From an uncultured Paracoccaceae bacterium (GTDB lineage Bacteria > Pseudomonadota > Alphaproteobacteria > Rhodobacterales > Rhodobacteraceae), in NCBI GenBank assembly GCA_947492825.1, contig CANLNT010000002.1, positions 903,810-967,809 on the forward strand: 64,000 nucleotides of DNA, given 5' to 3'. The translations under genes were made by a program, and so were the position numbers. Shown in pieces: positions 17,149 to 25,893 of the stretch (its first letter is position 1; every line of letters starts with the position of its first letter). Below the pieces are notes generated by a model. It saw only the letters and a list, made by a program, of their open reading frames with translations, had not been told where the DNA came from and did no database searches.

Positions 17149-18293
17149 AGATGAAGGCAATTCTACTTTCCAGTGCGCTGGTCGCCGTCAGTGGCACAGC
17201 ATTCGCAGAAGAATACGTGATCGGCGTAATGTCGGCGCAATCGGGTTATCTGGCATCGTATGACGGGCCATCCTATGCAGGATTTCAGTTTTGCATTGAT
17301 GAGATGAACGCCAATGGCGGCCTGAACGGGACACTCCCGGTCCGGCTTATCGTCAAGGACACGCGCTCGGACATTGCGATGGGTGTGCAGGTTGTTCAGG
17401 AAATGCTGGATGACGGCGCGCAGTTTATCGTGTCGTCCGCAGATGCAGACCCGACAATTGCTGCGGCACAGATCACCGCCGCGGATATGGTCCCGACAAT
17501 GACCTTCGCCGGCACCGCACCCGTCCTGACGCAAGTCGGCACGCATGTCTTCGGGAGCTATCCGGCAGATAACCAGCAAGCCGCCGTTCTTGCCGGCCAT
17601 GCGCGGGAGGCCGGGTTAGAGAACGTATGGCTTCTTACCTCACCGGACAGTGCCTACACACTCAGCGGGCCGCGGTATTTCGGCGAGGTGTTCGAAAAGC
17701 TCGGCGGTAACGTCGTGGGAGAAAGTACATTTTCCCTCAACCAGCCTGACTTTTCCGCGATCGTCACAAATATCCAAAATGCGGATTCCGCACCGGATGT
17801 CATCGTGACCTGGGCATGGGAACCCGATTTCCCTGCGTTTATCCGGGCGTTGCGCGGTGCGGGGCTTGATACCCAGGTGATGGGCGGCGATGCGTTGGAT
17901 ACCCCAACGGTGCGCGGGTTGGGTGATGTCGTGACAGGTGTGTTGCACACATCAGGCGGTTTTCCCGATGAAGGATCGCCTTATGCCGATTTTGTCGCGC
18001 GGTTCGAAGCGGCGACCGGCACAACACCTGACAACAACTATTACGTAAACGGCTGTGACATCGCCCATATGATCGAACAAGCCGTCGCGGCTGCAGGCTC
18101 TACCGACCCTTCAGCCGTCACCGCCGCAATGGCCGAAATCGAAGATGGAGAGGGCATCATGTCCAACTTCACCTTTGCAGGCACCGACAGAATGCCGCTG
18201 CGCGATGTTGTCGTGGCGCGGATTTCGGAGGCGGGTGAAAAAGAGTTCGTGATGCGCGCGCTTGCCGATCCCGAAACACTTCCCAACCCGTGA
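17145..18293 (+). CDS. periplasmic substrate-binding protein of the ABC importer
   Basis: A 382-residue type I periplasmic-binding protein of the LivJ/amide-binding group. The signal peptide ends at about AFA-EE (residue 21), followed by YVIGVMSAQSG. The mature protein should bind the ligand in the periplasm and deliver it to the fused permease and LivH. Two Met codons (17145 and 17151) are possible starts; the AGGAGAA site just upstream suits either. The ligand cannot be deduced, but the Leu/Ile/Val-only interpretation is unlikely in a catabolic operon. Confidence 0.92.
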   Translation: MKMKAILLSSALVAVSGTAFAEEYVIGVMSAQSGYLASYDGPSYAGFQFCIDEMNANGGLNGTLPVRLIVKDTRSDIAMGVQVVQEMLDDGAQFIVSSADADPTIAAAQITAADMVPTMTFAGTAPVLTQVGTHVFGSYPADNQQAAVLAGHAREAGLENVWLLTSPDSAYTLSGPRYFGEVFEKLGGNVVGESTFSLNQPDFSAIVTNIQNADSAPDVIVTWAWEPDFPAFIRALRGAGLDTQVMGGDALDTPTVRGLGDVVTGVLHTSGGFPDEGSPYADFVARFEAATGTTPDNNYYVNGCDIAHMIEQAVAAAGSTDPSAVTAAMAEIEDGEGIMSNFTFAGTDRMPLRDVVVARISEAGEKEFVMRALADPETLPNP

Positions 18294-18303
18294 GATCACA
18301 ACG

Positions 18304-19017
18304 ATGGATGCTGTCCTTGATGTAAAGGTGCTTGAGGTCCGATATGGGCCCGTCAACGCTGTCCGCGGAATTAGTTTTTCTGTGGCAAAAGGTGGGATCA
18401 CAACCCTCCTTGGCGCGAACGGCGCAGGTAAATCCAGTACGCTGATGGCAATTGCGGGCGTCGTACCCGTGGCGTCTGGCGAGGTATCCATCTTTGGGAA
18501 AAACGCGAACAAGTCGACGCCCGACGCCCTTGTGCGGTCGGGCGTTGGCATCTGCCCAGAGGGGCGGCGCATCTTTGCGTCCCTCTCCGTGGAAGAGAAT
18601 CTGATACTCGCCGGTTCAGCGGTGAGCAGCGCTGACGTTTCCACTGTTCGACGACGTGAAATGATGGAGCGTTTTCCGATCCTTGGCGAACGAAGGAAAC
18701 AGCTTGCCGGTCTTTTGTCAGGGGGAGAGCAACAGATGTTGGCAGTCGCACGCGCCTTAATGAGTGCGCCAAAGCTCTTGTTGATGGACGAACCGTCCCT
18801 CGGCCTTGCACCGCAAATGGTCGACGCGATTTTCTCTATCGTGGAAGAACTCCGCGACGAAGGGATTTCGATTCTTTTGGTTGAACAAAATGCATCACTC
18901 GCCTTGGAAGTGGCCGATCACGCGGTGGTGCTGGCAAATGGGGCGGTCGCGGCATCCGGGACACCTGCAGACCTGGCCAACAATGATGTTCTTAAATCTG
19001 CATATTTGGCGGCATAA
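18304..19017 (+). CDS. ABC ATPase, LivF type
   Basis: A 237-residue ATPase, the second nucleotide-binding subunit of the importer. Walker A is GANGAGKSS, the signature is LSGGEQQML, and Walker B is LLLMDEPSLGLAP, followed by the switch LLVEQNASLAL. The ATG at 18304 follows the binding-protein stop by 10 bases and is preferred over an earlier in-frame codon inside that gene. Only three bases separate it from the LivH gene. Confidence 0.93.
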   Translation: MDAVLDVKVLEVRYGPVNAVRGISFSVAKGGITTLLGANGAGKSSTLMAIAGVVPVASGEVSIFGKNANKSTPDALVRSGVGICPEGRRIFASLSVEENLILAGSAVSSADVSTVRRREMMERFPILGERRKQLAGLLSGGEQQMLAVARALMSAPKLLLMDEPSLGLAPQMVDAIFSIVEELRDEGISILLVEQNASLALEVADHAVVLANGAVAASGTPADLANNDVLKSAYLAA

Positions 19018-19020
19018 ACA

Positions 19021-19908
19021 ATGGATCAACTGCTTCAACAACTTATCAACGCGCTCAGCCTCGGTGGCACCTATGCGATGCTGGCACTTGGATTGGCAAT
19101 TGTGTTTTCCATCGTCCAGCTGATCAACTTTGCCCACGGAGAAATCATGACCTTTGGCGGGTATGGTATTTTCCTGTCGATGGCTTTCGGTTTTCCGCCG
19201 CTCGCGGCTCTGACCGTTGGGATTGGCGCCTCTGTCGTCATGGCACTTGCAATGGAAAGGGCAGCCTTTCGTGCGATGCGCGGGGCCGATGTCATCTCAC
19301 TCCTGATCACCAGTTTCGCCGTATCCGAGATACTGAAGATTCTCTTCCAGAATGGAATATCACCGCGCCCAGTGCCTATTTCGTTTCCCTCCTCTTGGTC
19401 GGGAACATTTCAAATTTCTGGCATGACGATCGGCATTGCTCCGACGGCATCAATCCTGATCACGATCATTTCGCTGGGATTGCTGACATTTGTCCTCAGG
19501 CGAACAGCAGTGGGGATGGCCATGCGCGCGGCTGCAGAAGATTTTGAAATGCTGCGCATGCTTGGGGTAAAGGCAAACCGTGTCGTGGCCATATCATTTG
19601 CGATATCGGGCCTCCTTGCTGGCGTCGCGGCTGTCATCTGGACCGCTCAGCGGGGTTCTGTTGACCCGATGATGGGCTTCTTCCCTGTCCTGAAAGCATT
19701 CATTGCAACGGTCCTTGGTGGGCTTGGCAGCCTCGGTGGTGCTGTTTTGGGGGGCTTTGTCGTCGGGACTCTCGAAGTGCTGACACAGGCATTTCTTCCC
19801 GATGCGCTGGCACCTTACCGCGATGCCATCGTACTGAGTGCGGTGATTGCGGCCCTTCTGGTCCGGCCCGATGGCTTGATGCCCGCACGTAGCGGCGCAC
19901 GTTCGTAA
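19021..19908 (+). CDS. ABC permease, LivH type
   Basis: A 295-residue inner-membrane permease, the second membrane subunit of the importer. It begins LLQQLINALSLGGTYAMLALGLA, has the conserved INFAHGEIMTFGGY and GLGSLGGAVLGG blocks, and about eight hydrophobic segments. It is the last gene of the six-gene plus-strand operon; the next 547 bases hold no recognised gene. Confidence 0.93.
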   Translation: MDQLLQQLINALSLGGTYAMLALGLAIVFSIVQLINFAHGEIMTFGGYGIFLSMAFGFPPLAALTVGIGASVVMALAMERAAFRAMRGADVISLLITSFAVSEILKILFQNGISPRPVPISFPSSWSGTFQISGMTIGIAPTASILITIISLGLLTFVLRRTAVGMAMRAAAEDFEMLRMLGVKANRVVAISFAISGLLAGVAAVIWTAQRGSVDPMMGFFPVLKAFIATVLGGLGSLGGAVLGGFVVGTLEVLTQAFLPDALAPYRDAIVLSAVIAALLVRPDGLMPARSGARS

Positions 19909-20455
19909 ACACACCGTCGACCCTCCAGAAAATGGATTCCGAGCACGACACTTAGTTGGGACGTTTGTGGTCATCGTTGGGGATGATGGCAGTGCAGTCG
20001 GCCCTGTTCTTCGTCAGAGTTTTGGAACAACGGCGACCCGCAGGAAGAGTGTGTGAGGCTCATCCAGTTGGTATCGCAGTGCTACAGCGGCATCGGGTGG
20101 GAAAAAATACTGCGGCAGCAACAACCGCATCCGTATAAGACCTTTTCGTCCCGCAACTTGATCTGTGGGAATCTCGTTCTCGCTGCAGTTCGCATGAATG
20201 GCCGATCACCTCGCGGCACAGCGGCCGAAAAAAGCTACGCTATTGCAGAATTTTTCACGCTGCGCGCGCTCGCCGACGATAAGAAAGTTGACCACGGGGA
20301 CCATAAAACGCTTCACCGGGAATCCCGGGTCGCCACATGCGGGACATTGATGGCCCGGTCTGGGTGGGCCAGTGACGTCAGCCGAAAGCCACCCCAATCT
20401 TGGCAACCGGCCCCTGCCACCATATCCATAACCCAACGCGGCGAAAGGACACCCT
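19909..20455. other. 547-bp intergenic stretch without a recognised gene
   Basis: This gap between the importer operon and the quinone reductase has open frames, but none reads like a conserved protein. There is no clear T-run terminator after the LivH gene. A small hairpin, TGGCCC-9-GGGCCA, lies at 20351-20371, and GCGGGAC strings occur in both orientations (about 20150 and 20340). The stretch could be a decayed mobile element or gene, but I found no inverted-repeat ends or transposase motif. Confidence 0.45.
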
Positions 20456-21427
20456 ATGCAAGCCATCGAGATCACCCAACCCGGCCCGCCGGATGTCCTG
20501 CAACTGACAGAGCGTCCGATGCCGGAACCGGGTCATGATCAGGTGGTGATCAAAGTGGCTTATGCAGGGGTAAACCGTCCCGACGCGCTGCAACGCGCGG
20601 GGCTGTATGACCCGCCCAAAGGGGCCAGCGACCTGCCGGGGCTCGAGGCCTCTGGTGAAATCGTGGCCCTTGGCACCGGTGTCGCCGATCTTGCGATTGG
20701 CGATCAGGTTTGCGCGCTCTTGCCCGGTGGGGGCTATGCGGAATACGTGGCCACTCCGGCTGCCCATTGCCTGCCTGTGCCGGATGGGCTGAGCCTCAAA
20801 CAAGCGGCCTGCCTACCAGAGACCTTCTTTACCGTCTGGTCCAACGTGTTCATGCGCGGGAACCTGCAAGCGGGCGAGCGTATTCTGATTCATGGCGGCT
20901 CTTCCGGTATTGGCACGACGGCGATCCAATTGGCCCGTGCCTTTGGCGCACGAGTCTTTGCGACCGCGGGATCGGATGCGAAATGTGCCGCCTGCACGGC
21001 GCTCGGGGCAGAACAGGCCATCAACTACCGCGACGCTGATTTCGTTGAGGTCATGCGCAACCACGGCGGGGCGGACTTCATCCTCGATATGGTCGGCGGG
21101 CCCTATATTCAGCGAAACCTCAAAGCGCTGGCCGACGACGGTCGCCTTGTGCAAATCGCGTTTCTGCAAGGCCCCAAGACAGAGCTGAACCTGGTGCAAC
21201 TGATGACCCGCCGCCTGACGGTGACAGGGTCAACCCTGCGCCCGCAATCGGATCTGGCAAAGGCACGCATTGGGGATGCGCTGCGCGCGCAGGTCTGGCC
21301 GTTGCTGGCGGCAGGTACAGTTGCACCGGTGCTGGATCAGGAATTTGCGCTGGCAGATGCCGCTGCGGCCCATGCCCGCATGGAAAGCAGCGCTCATATT
21401 GGCAAGATCGTGCTGCGGGTGGCCTGA
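20456..21427 (+). CDS. NAD(P)H-quinone oxidoreductase, zinc-independent MDR family
   Basis: A 323-residue medium-chain reductase of the quinone reductase/PIG3 type. It has the N-terminal GroES-like domain (VKVAYAGVNRPDALQR and LPGLEASGEIVALG) and a Rossmann NADPH site (HGGSSGIGTTAIQLA). The zinc ligands of true alcohol dehydrogenases are missing, which fits a reductase of quinones or enones. GCGAAAGGA upstream gives the ribosome site. It stands alone and ends at a double hairpin. Confidence 0.9.
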   Translation: MQAIEITQPGPPDVLQLTERPMPEPGHDQVVIKVAYAGVNRPDALQRAGLYDPPKGASDLPGLEASGEIVALGTGVADLAIGDQVCALLPGGGYAEYVATPAAHCLPVPDGLSLKQAACLPETFFTVWSNVFMRGNLQAGERILIHGGSSGIGTTAIQLARAFGARVFATAGSDAKCAACTALGAEQAINYRDADFVEVMRNHGGADFILDMVGGPYIQRNLKALADDGRLVQIAFLQGPKTELNLVQLMTRRLTVTGSTLRPQSDLAKARIGDALRAQVWPLLAAGTVAPVLDQEFALADAAAAHARMESSAHIGKIVLRVA

Positions 21428-21432
21428 GGCGC

Positions 21433-21478
21433 CAGACTTTTGAAAAAGTCTGTGTCCAAAATCTTTCAAAGATTTTGG
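21433..21478. terminator. tandem perfect hairpins between convergent genes
   Basis: Two adjacent inverted repeats: 21433-21452 (CAGACTTTT-GA-AAAAGTCTG, 9-bp arms) and 21456-21478 (CCAAAATCTTT-C-AAAGATTTTGG, 11-bp arms). They fill the gap between the quinone reductase and the TRIC gene, which point at each other, so a bidirectional terminator is the simplest reading. I recall similar paired AT-rich hairpins between Roseobacter genes, so it may belong to a dispersed repeat family. Confidence 0.7.
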
Positions 21479-21497
21479 CCCCGCCCAGATTGCGACG

Positions 21498-22121
21498 TCA
21501 CTGGCGGGGGGGGAAGCTCTTGTATACTGGCAAACGCCAGCCAAAGGCGATGCTGCCGCCGCGCAAGGCAAAGGTCACACCACCGCAGATCATCAGTGCA
21601 ACTGGCGCAGACAAACCGGCAAAATCGGCCAGCACCGCCGCGCCCGCACCAACCAGGGCGCAGGTCACGTAAAGCTCGCCCTGTTTCAGCACCAGCGGCA
21701 CTTCATTGCAGACCACATCCCGCATCAGCCCGCCAAAACACCCCGTAGTGATCCCCATGATCAGCACGATGGGCCAGTCCATGCCCATCGCAAACGACAC
21801 CCCAACCCCTGCCGGGACCGCAACGGCGAGGGCCATGGCATCAAACCAGACGATACTGCGATAGCGGCTTTCCAACAGATGGGCAGAGAGAAAAACGATC
21901 AAAGCCGCAAGCGTCGCGACCCCAATGAAATAGGGGTTTGCGATCCAGAACACCGTGTCGCGGTTCAACAGCACATCGCGCAGCGTGCCCCCACCCACCG
22001 CCGTCAGGCTGGCGACAAAGACGAACCCAACGATGTCCAACTGCGCCCGGCTCGCTACCAGCGCGCCGGTCAGGGCGAAGACAAAGACCGAGGCGTAATC
22101 AAGTGCGGCAAGCAGTGTCAT
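21498..22121 (-). CDS. trimeric intracellular cation (TRIC) channel family protein
   Basis: A 207-residue membrane protein of the TRIC/YadS (formerly UPF0126) family. It has two repeats of a three-helix unit, each with a glycine-rich loop: [11 protein letters not shown] and [17 protein letters not shown]. About seven hydrophobic helices cover the chain. Prokaryotic TRIC proteins conduct monovalent cations across the inner membrane. The ATG at 22121 overlaps the rnhA stop by four bases; an upstream in-frame extension would lie inside rnhA and is rejected. Confidence 0.88.
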   Translation of the reverse strand: MTLLAALDYASVFVFALTGALVASRAQLDIVGFVFVASLTAVGGGTLRDVLLNRDTVFWIANPYFIGVATLAALIVFLSAHLLESRYRSIVWFDAMALAVAVPAGVGVSFAMGMDWPIVLIMGITTGCFGGLMRDVVCNEVPLVLKQGELYVTCALVGAGAAVLADFAGLSAPVALMICGGVTFALRGGSIAFGWRLPVYKSFPPRQ

Positions 22122-22570
22122 GGCTTGAACGGGGCCATCCCGGCCCGTGCCAGCGCGTCTGCGCGCTCGTTCTCGGGGTGGCCCGCGTGGCCTTTGACCC
22201 ATTCCCAGGTCACATCATGGCGCTGGGTGGCGTCATCCAGCCGCTTCCACAACTCTTCGTTCTTGACCGGCTTCTTGCTGGCGGTTTTCCAGCCCTTTGC
22301 CTTCCATCCGAAAATCCACTTGGTGATCCCGTCCTTGACATAAGAACTGTCCGTCACAATCGTGATCTTGGATGGTTTATCCAATGTTTCCAAAGCGGTG
22401 ATCGCCGCCATCAGCTCCATCCGGTTATTGGTCGTCTGGGCTTCCCCGCCCGACATCTCGCGCTCTTTCAGAACAGTATCACCCTGCCGCGCGATCAACA
22501 GCGCGCCCCAGCCGCCGGGGCCGGGGTTGCCCGAACAAGCCCCATCTGTATAGGCGAAAAGCTCAGCCAT
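22118..22570 (-). CDS. rnhA: ribonuclease HI
   Basis: A 150-residue RNase HI that cuts the RNA strand of RNA-DNA hybrids in the cytoplasm. The four acidic catalytic residues are visible in order: [16 protein letters not shown], the Glu of MELMAA, TDSSYV and the Asp of ERADALA. Length is normal for the bacterial enzyme. It overlaps the methyltransferase stop by eight bases and the TRIC start by four, so it sits in a tightly packed minus-strand run that begins at ispH or the HAD gene. Confidence 0.96.
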   Translation of the reverse strand: MAELFAYTDGACSGNPGPGGWGALLIARQGDTVLKEREMSGGEAQTTNNRMELMAAITALETLDKPSKITIVTDSSYVKDGITKWIFGWKAKGWKTASKKPVKNEELWKRLDDATQRHDVTWEWVKGHAGHPENERADALARAGMAPFKP

Positions 22571-23159
22571 GTTTGCGCGCCCGCATCACGACAAAAGGGT
22601 CATTGGTGCCGGCGCAGCCAACCTCTTTGCCCTCATGAATATCAAGGACGTCAAAGCCTGCATCACTCAGAAGGCGCTGCAAGTCGGGCACGGTGACGTA
22701 GCTATAGAACCGATCAATCGCATCGCGGTCCTCTCCGGTGCCGGTCTTCATCCCAATGTGGCACACGCCGTTTGGCTTCAGCGCGGTCGCAATCGCCAAA
22801 AGATGGCGCGGCAGGTCGGCCGCGGGCGCGTGCAGCAAAGAGAAATTGGCCCAGACCCCGTCATAGGCTGCCACCGCATCCAACCCGTCGAACGTCATCA
22901 AACGCGCGCCGATCTGATGGTCCCGATTGGCCAGATCAACCATCCCCTGCGAGGCATCTACCGGGTCAGGCCGAAACCCGGCATCACGCAGATGGACCGA
23001 GGCGCGTGCAGGTCCACACCCAAGGTCCAACACCCGGCCACCCGCAGGCAAAAGCGCCATGAAGGCGGTCAGGTGCGCGCTGGGTTTAGGGGTGTCCACG
23101 TATGCGGCATAGCGCGCAGCCGCCGTGTCATAAAATTGAATTGTCTTGGCGTCGGGCAT
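22563..23159 (-). CDS. SAM-dependent class I methyltransferase
   Basis: A 198-residue Rossmann methyltransferase with the SAM motif [12 protein letters not shown] at about 45 and a following acidic residue in PDPVDAS. The N-terminal [12 protein letters not shown] is common in small-molecule methyltransferases of the UbiE/type 11 group. The substrate is unknown. The ATG at 23159 shares a base with the preceding stop; a longer frame upstream runs through the neighbouring gene and is not used. Confidence 0.85.
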   Translation of the reverse strand: MPDAKTIQFYDTAAARYAAYVDTPKPSAHLTAFMALLPAGGRVLDLGCGPARASVHLRDAGFRPDPVDASQGMVDLANRDHQIGARLMTFDGLDAVAAYDGVWANFSLLHAPAADLPRHLLAIATALKPNGVCHIGMKTGTGEDRDAIDRFYSYVTVPDLQRLLSDAGFDVLDIHEGKEVGCAGTNDPFVVMRARKHG

Positions 23160-23602
23160 CACAGGATCAATGGCAAAAGGGTCAGGACAACGATGGTGGT
23201 CAACAGGACACGCAGCGCCATCCACCAGCGCGGCGTCAGCCCTTTTTGCCAGAATTGCAGGTCCAAAAGCAAAAGCCCTAGGAACCCCACGGCGAGGTTC
23301 ATCGCGGCAGATGTGGGGCCACCGCCAACCATGAAGAACGCCCAAAGGGCGGGGATCACGGACAGGGCGTAACCGATCCAGCCGTCTGACTTTGTGGCAA
23401 AACCCCAAAGCACACCGGACATGAAGGCAAGGATGATCGTCCCATAAGACAGCTGCACAAAGGGGCCGACAAAGCGCCCGCCAAGGTTCATTTGCGCCCA
23501 GGTCCCTAGGTCCGGGATCAGCAGCGTCAGAGCACCCCAAAGAAACGGCAGGAGGCCTGCAAGACCAAGCAAAAGCGGCCCGCGTGGGATCTGTCGTAGC
23601 AT
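23159..23602 (-). CDS. DUF3429-like small membrane protein
   Basis: A 147-residue inner-membrane protein with about five hydrophobic helices, beginning IPRGPLLLGLAGLLPFLWGAL and containing YGTIILAFMSGVLWGF. This fits the DUF3429 family, whose function is not known. It overlaps both neighbours by one base and so is co-translated with the methyltransferase and the YdeI-like gene. The start MLRQIPRG is chosen because earlier codons lie within the upstream gene. Confidence 0.72.
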   Translation of the reverse strand: MLRQIPRGPLLLGLAGLLPFLWGALTLLIPDLGTWAQMNLGGRFVGPFVQLSYGTIILAFMSGVLWGFATKSDGWIGYALSVIPALWAFFMVGGGPTSAAMNLAVGFLGLLLLDLQFWQKGLTPRWWMALRVLLTTIVVLTLLPLIL

Positions 23603-24060
23603 CAGCGGGCAAGCTCCTTGATCAGCAAGGCAATCCGCTTGGCGCGTGTTTCCGCCCGTTTGGCGGAGGTGACACCATGCAACAGCCCGCGCTGTTTGCC
23701 GGGCGTCAGGGCGTCCCATTGGTGTGTCGCCTCTGCAGCTCGCAGGGCGAGGGTCAAATCCTCTGGCACCTCGACCAGATTTGGATCGGCCTTGCGCAGA
23801 CGCACGTCGATCACTTCTCCGGGGGTGATATCACAGTCGCGCAACAGAGATTTCCCTGCGTAAACGAATGTTTGATCGATCACTGGCGCTTTGGTCAGGG
23901 CGAGGTTGACCGGGTAGTCGTTGAGTTCACCCTCAACGCGGCGGGCTCCTTGCGCTGCAAGTTCCTCTGTCACCTCATCGGGCAGTGGCAGCACGGTATA
24001 GGTGCTTTCGCCCCAGATCATCGGCACCACGCGGCCCTCAAATGTGATGTAATCGGTCAT
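23602..24060 (-). CDS. YdeI/OmdA-family protein with DUF1905-like N-terminus
   Basis: A 152-residue soluble protein. The N-terminal part (about 1-85: FEGRVVPMIWGESTYTVLPLP) resembles the DUF1905 barrel. The C-terminal part (VPEDLTLALRAAEATHQWDALTPGKQRGLLHGV, with conserved Lys/Arg afterwards) is the YdeI/bacteriocin-protection OmdA segment. Its biochemical role is not established. It starts 10 bases after the HAD gene. Confidence 0.75.
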   Translation of the reverse strand: MTDYITFEGRVVPMIWGESTYTVLPLPDEVTEELAAQGARRVEGELNDYPVNLALTKAPVIDQTFVYAGKSLLRDCDITPGEVIDVRLRKADPNLVEVPEDLTLALRAAEATHQWDALTPGKQRGLLHGVTSAKRAETRAKRIALLIKELAR

Positions 24061-24070
24061 GGCGCGTGAC

Positions 24071-24742
24071 TTAGCACGCCCCTTGATAAAGCCCAAGATG
24101 CCGCGCACCCGCCAACAGGTCGGGCGCGATATGGTGACCCAGCGCGCGCAATTCATCGGTTGGCGGGACGGTGTCGGGCACCTGCACAGTGATCATGCCA
24201 GCTGCATGGGCCGCACGCACGCCGTTCTCTGAATCCTCAAAGGCAGCACAGGTCGCCGGATCAAGCCCAAGACGGGTGGCGGCGCGTAGATAAATATCGG
24301 GCGCGGGTTTGCTGGCGCTCACCTGATCACCGCCAACCAAGTCGCCAAATAGGTCCGCAATTCCGGATTGGTCCAGATGTTTATGCGCCTTCGCGGTTCG
24401 GGTGCTTGTGGCGATGATGTAGGGGATGCCGGCATCCTGCAGCGCCAGCGCAAAGCTGCGGACACCGGGTTTGACCGGAATGCCTTTCGCGATCTCTTGC
24501 GCGATGTCCGCGTCCCAGATCACATTAAACGCCTCCAACGTGACGCGCCCGGCCAATCCGGCGGTCAACAGCTGGTTCCCTAGCGTGTTGTTGGTGCCCA
24601 CAAGGCTTTGGAACAGCGCATCATCCTGCGGCAGGTCAAGGGCCGTCAAAGTGCGGCGGAAAGCGTCAAAATAAAGTTGCTCGGTGTCCAGCAGCAGGCC
24701 GTCCATATCGAAAATGACGCCTTTGGGGGTTGTGTGGGGCAT
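24071..24742 (-). CDS. HAD-family phosphatase, beta-phosphoglucomutase-like
   Basis: A 223-residue haloacid-dehalogenase-fold enzyme. Motif I is FDMDGLLLDTE with the nucleophile Asp, motif II ATSTRT, the motif III Lys lies in SKPAPDIYL and motif IV in FEDSENGV. The four-helix cap follows motif I, as in subfamily IA. It is probably a sugar- or small phosphate-ester phosphatase; the substrate cannot be read from sequence. Confidence 0.88.
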   Translation of the reverse strand: MPHTTPKGVIFDMDGLLLDTEQLYFDAFRRTLTALDLPQDDALFQSLVGTNNTLGNQLLTAGLAGRVTLEAFNVIWDADIAQEIAKGIPVKPGVRSFALALQDAGIPYIIATSTRTAKAHKHLDQSGIADLFGDLVGGDQVSASKPAPDIYLRAATRLGLDPATCAAFEDSENGVRAAHAAGMITVQVPDTVPPTDELRALGHHIAPDLLAGARHLGLYQGAC

Positions 24743-24806
24743 CGGGATGATCCGGGTGTTGGGGAGGGGCCAAGGTTAGGGCGATCGCCCACCAGGGCGG
24801 CGCGGC

Positions 24807-25757
24807 TCAGGCCGGTTCGCGCAGCACGCGCGGCACTTTGAATTCGACGTTTTCGACGGCGGTCTCGACCATTTCCACTGTCACGTCATAGCGGTCGCGG
24901 AAGGCGTCAATCACTTCGTTGATCAGCACTTCGGGGGCAGAAGCGCCTGCGGTGATGCCCATGCTCTTGATCCCCTCGAGGCTGCGCCAGTCGATGTCGG
25001 TGGCACGCTGCACCAGTTGCGCGTAGTTGCAGCCAGCGCGTGCGCCAACCTCGACCAAGCGTTTGGAATTGCTGGAATTTGGCGCGCCAACAACCAGCAT
25101 CGCGTCGCACTTTGGCGCCATCACCTTGACCGCCTCTTGCCGGTTGGTGGTGGCGTAACAGATGTCTTCCTTGTGCGGGCCGACGATGCCGGGGAACCGC
25201 GCTTGCAGGGCGGCCACGATATCAATCGTATCGTCTACCGACAGTGTGGTCTGCGTCACAAAGGCCAGCTTGTCCGGATCGCGCACCGCGACGGTTGCCA
25301 CGTCTTCAACGGTTTCCACCAACAGCACTTCGCCATCGGGCAACTGCCCCATGGTGCCAACCGTTTCGGGGTGGCCCGCGTGGCCGATCATGATCATCTG
25401 CAACCCGTTGTCCGCGTGGCGCTGCGCCTCGATATGGACCTTGCTGACCAGTGGGCAGGTGGCGTCCACATAGACCATCTCGCGCTTGGCGGCAGCGGCT
25501 GGCACCGCCTTGGGCACACCGTGGGCGGAAAAGATTACCGGGCGGTCATCGGGGCATTCATCCAGCGTTTCCACGAATACCGCACCCTTGTCGCGCAGCC
25601 CGTCGACCACGAATTTGTTGTGCACGATCTCGTGGCGCACAAAGACCGGGGCGCCCCATTTGTCCAATGCCATCTCTACGATCTTGATCGCGCGATCCAC
25701 GCCCGCGCAGAAACCGCGCGGCGCAGCAAGGTACAGGGTCAAGGGCTGTTGTGTCAT
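24807..25757 (-). CDS. ispH: 4-hydroxy-3-methylbut-2-enyl diphosphate reductase
   Basis: A 316-residue iron-sulphur enzyme, the last step of the MEP isoprenoid route, making IPP and DMAPP. The three cluster Cys positions are seen in [23 protein letters not shown] and [13 protein letters not shown]. Substrate-site motifs SAHGV and GHAGHPE are present. Length is standard. The ATG at 25757 (MTQQPLTL) begins just before the conserved [10 protein letters not shown]; a longer upstream reading is not supported. Confidence 0.96.
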   Translation of the reverse strand: MTQQPLTLYLAAPRGFCAGVDRAIKIVEMALDKWGAPVFVRHEIVHNKFVVDGLRDKGAVFVETLDECPDDRPVIFSAHGVPKAVPAAAAKREMVYVDATCPLVSKVHIEAQRHADNGLQMIMIGHAGHPETVGTMGQLPDGEVLLVETVEDVATVAVRDPDKLAFVTQTTLSVDDTIDIVAALQARFPGIVGPHKEDICYATTNRQEAVKVMAPKCDAMLVVGAPNSSNSKRLVEVGARAGCNYAQLVQRATDIDWRSLEGIKSMGITAGASAPEVLINEVIDAFRDRYDVTVEMVETAVENVEFKVPRVLREPA

Positions 25758-25893
25758 GCGCCTAGAGCTAGTCACTTTGGCCGCACAGGTCCAGACGCAA
25801 CCACGTCGCAGCCACCAGACTTGGCGCAAATGCGGGTTGCGATTAGGCTGGGCGCATTATTTCGACCGTTTTCAGTTTTCCACAGGTGATTTG

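Noticed and set aside
20053..20538. 161-residue frame in the 547-base gap
   Set aside because: No motif, no ribosome site, and it runs into the quinone reductase gene in another frame.
22563..23612. 349-residue reading of the methyltransferase with a long N-terminal extension
   Set aside because: The extension covers the DUF3429 gene in another frame and is Arg/Pro-rich; the start at 23159 matches the family.
25486..25893. extension of the membrane hydrolase into the ispH region
   Set aside because: It overlaps ispH on the opposite strand and is not needed; a ribosome site precedes the ATG at 25894.
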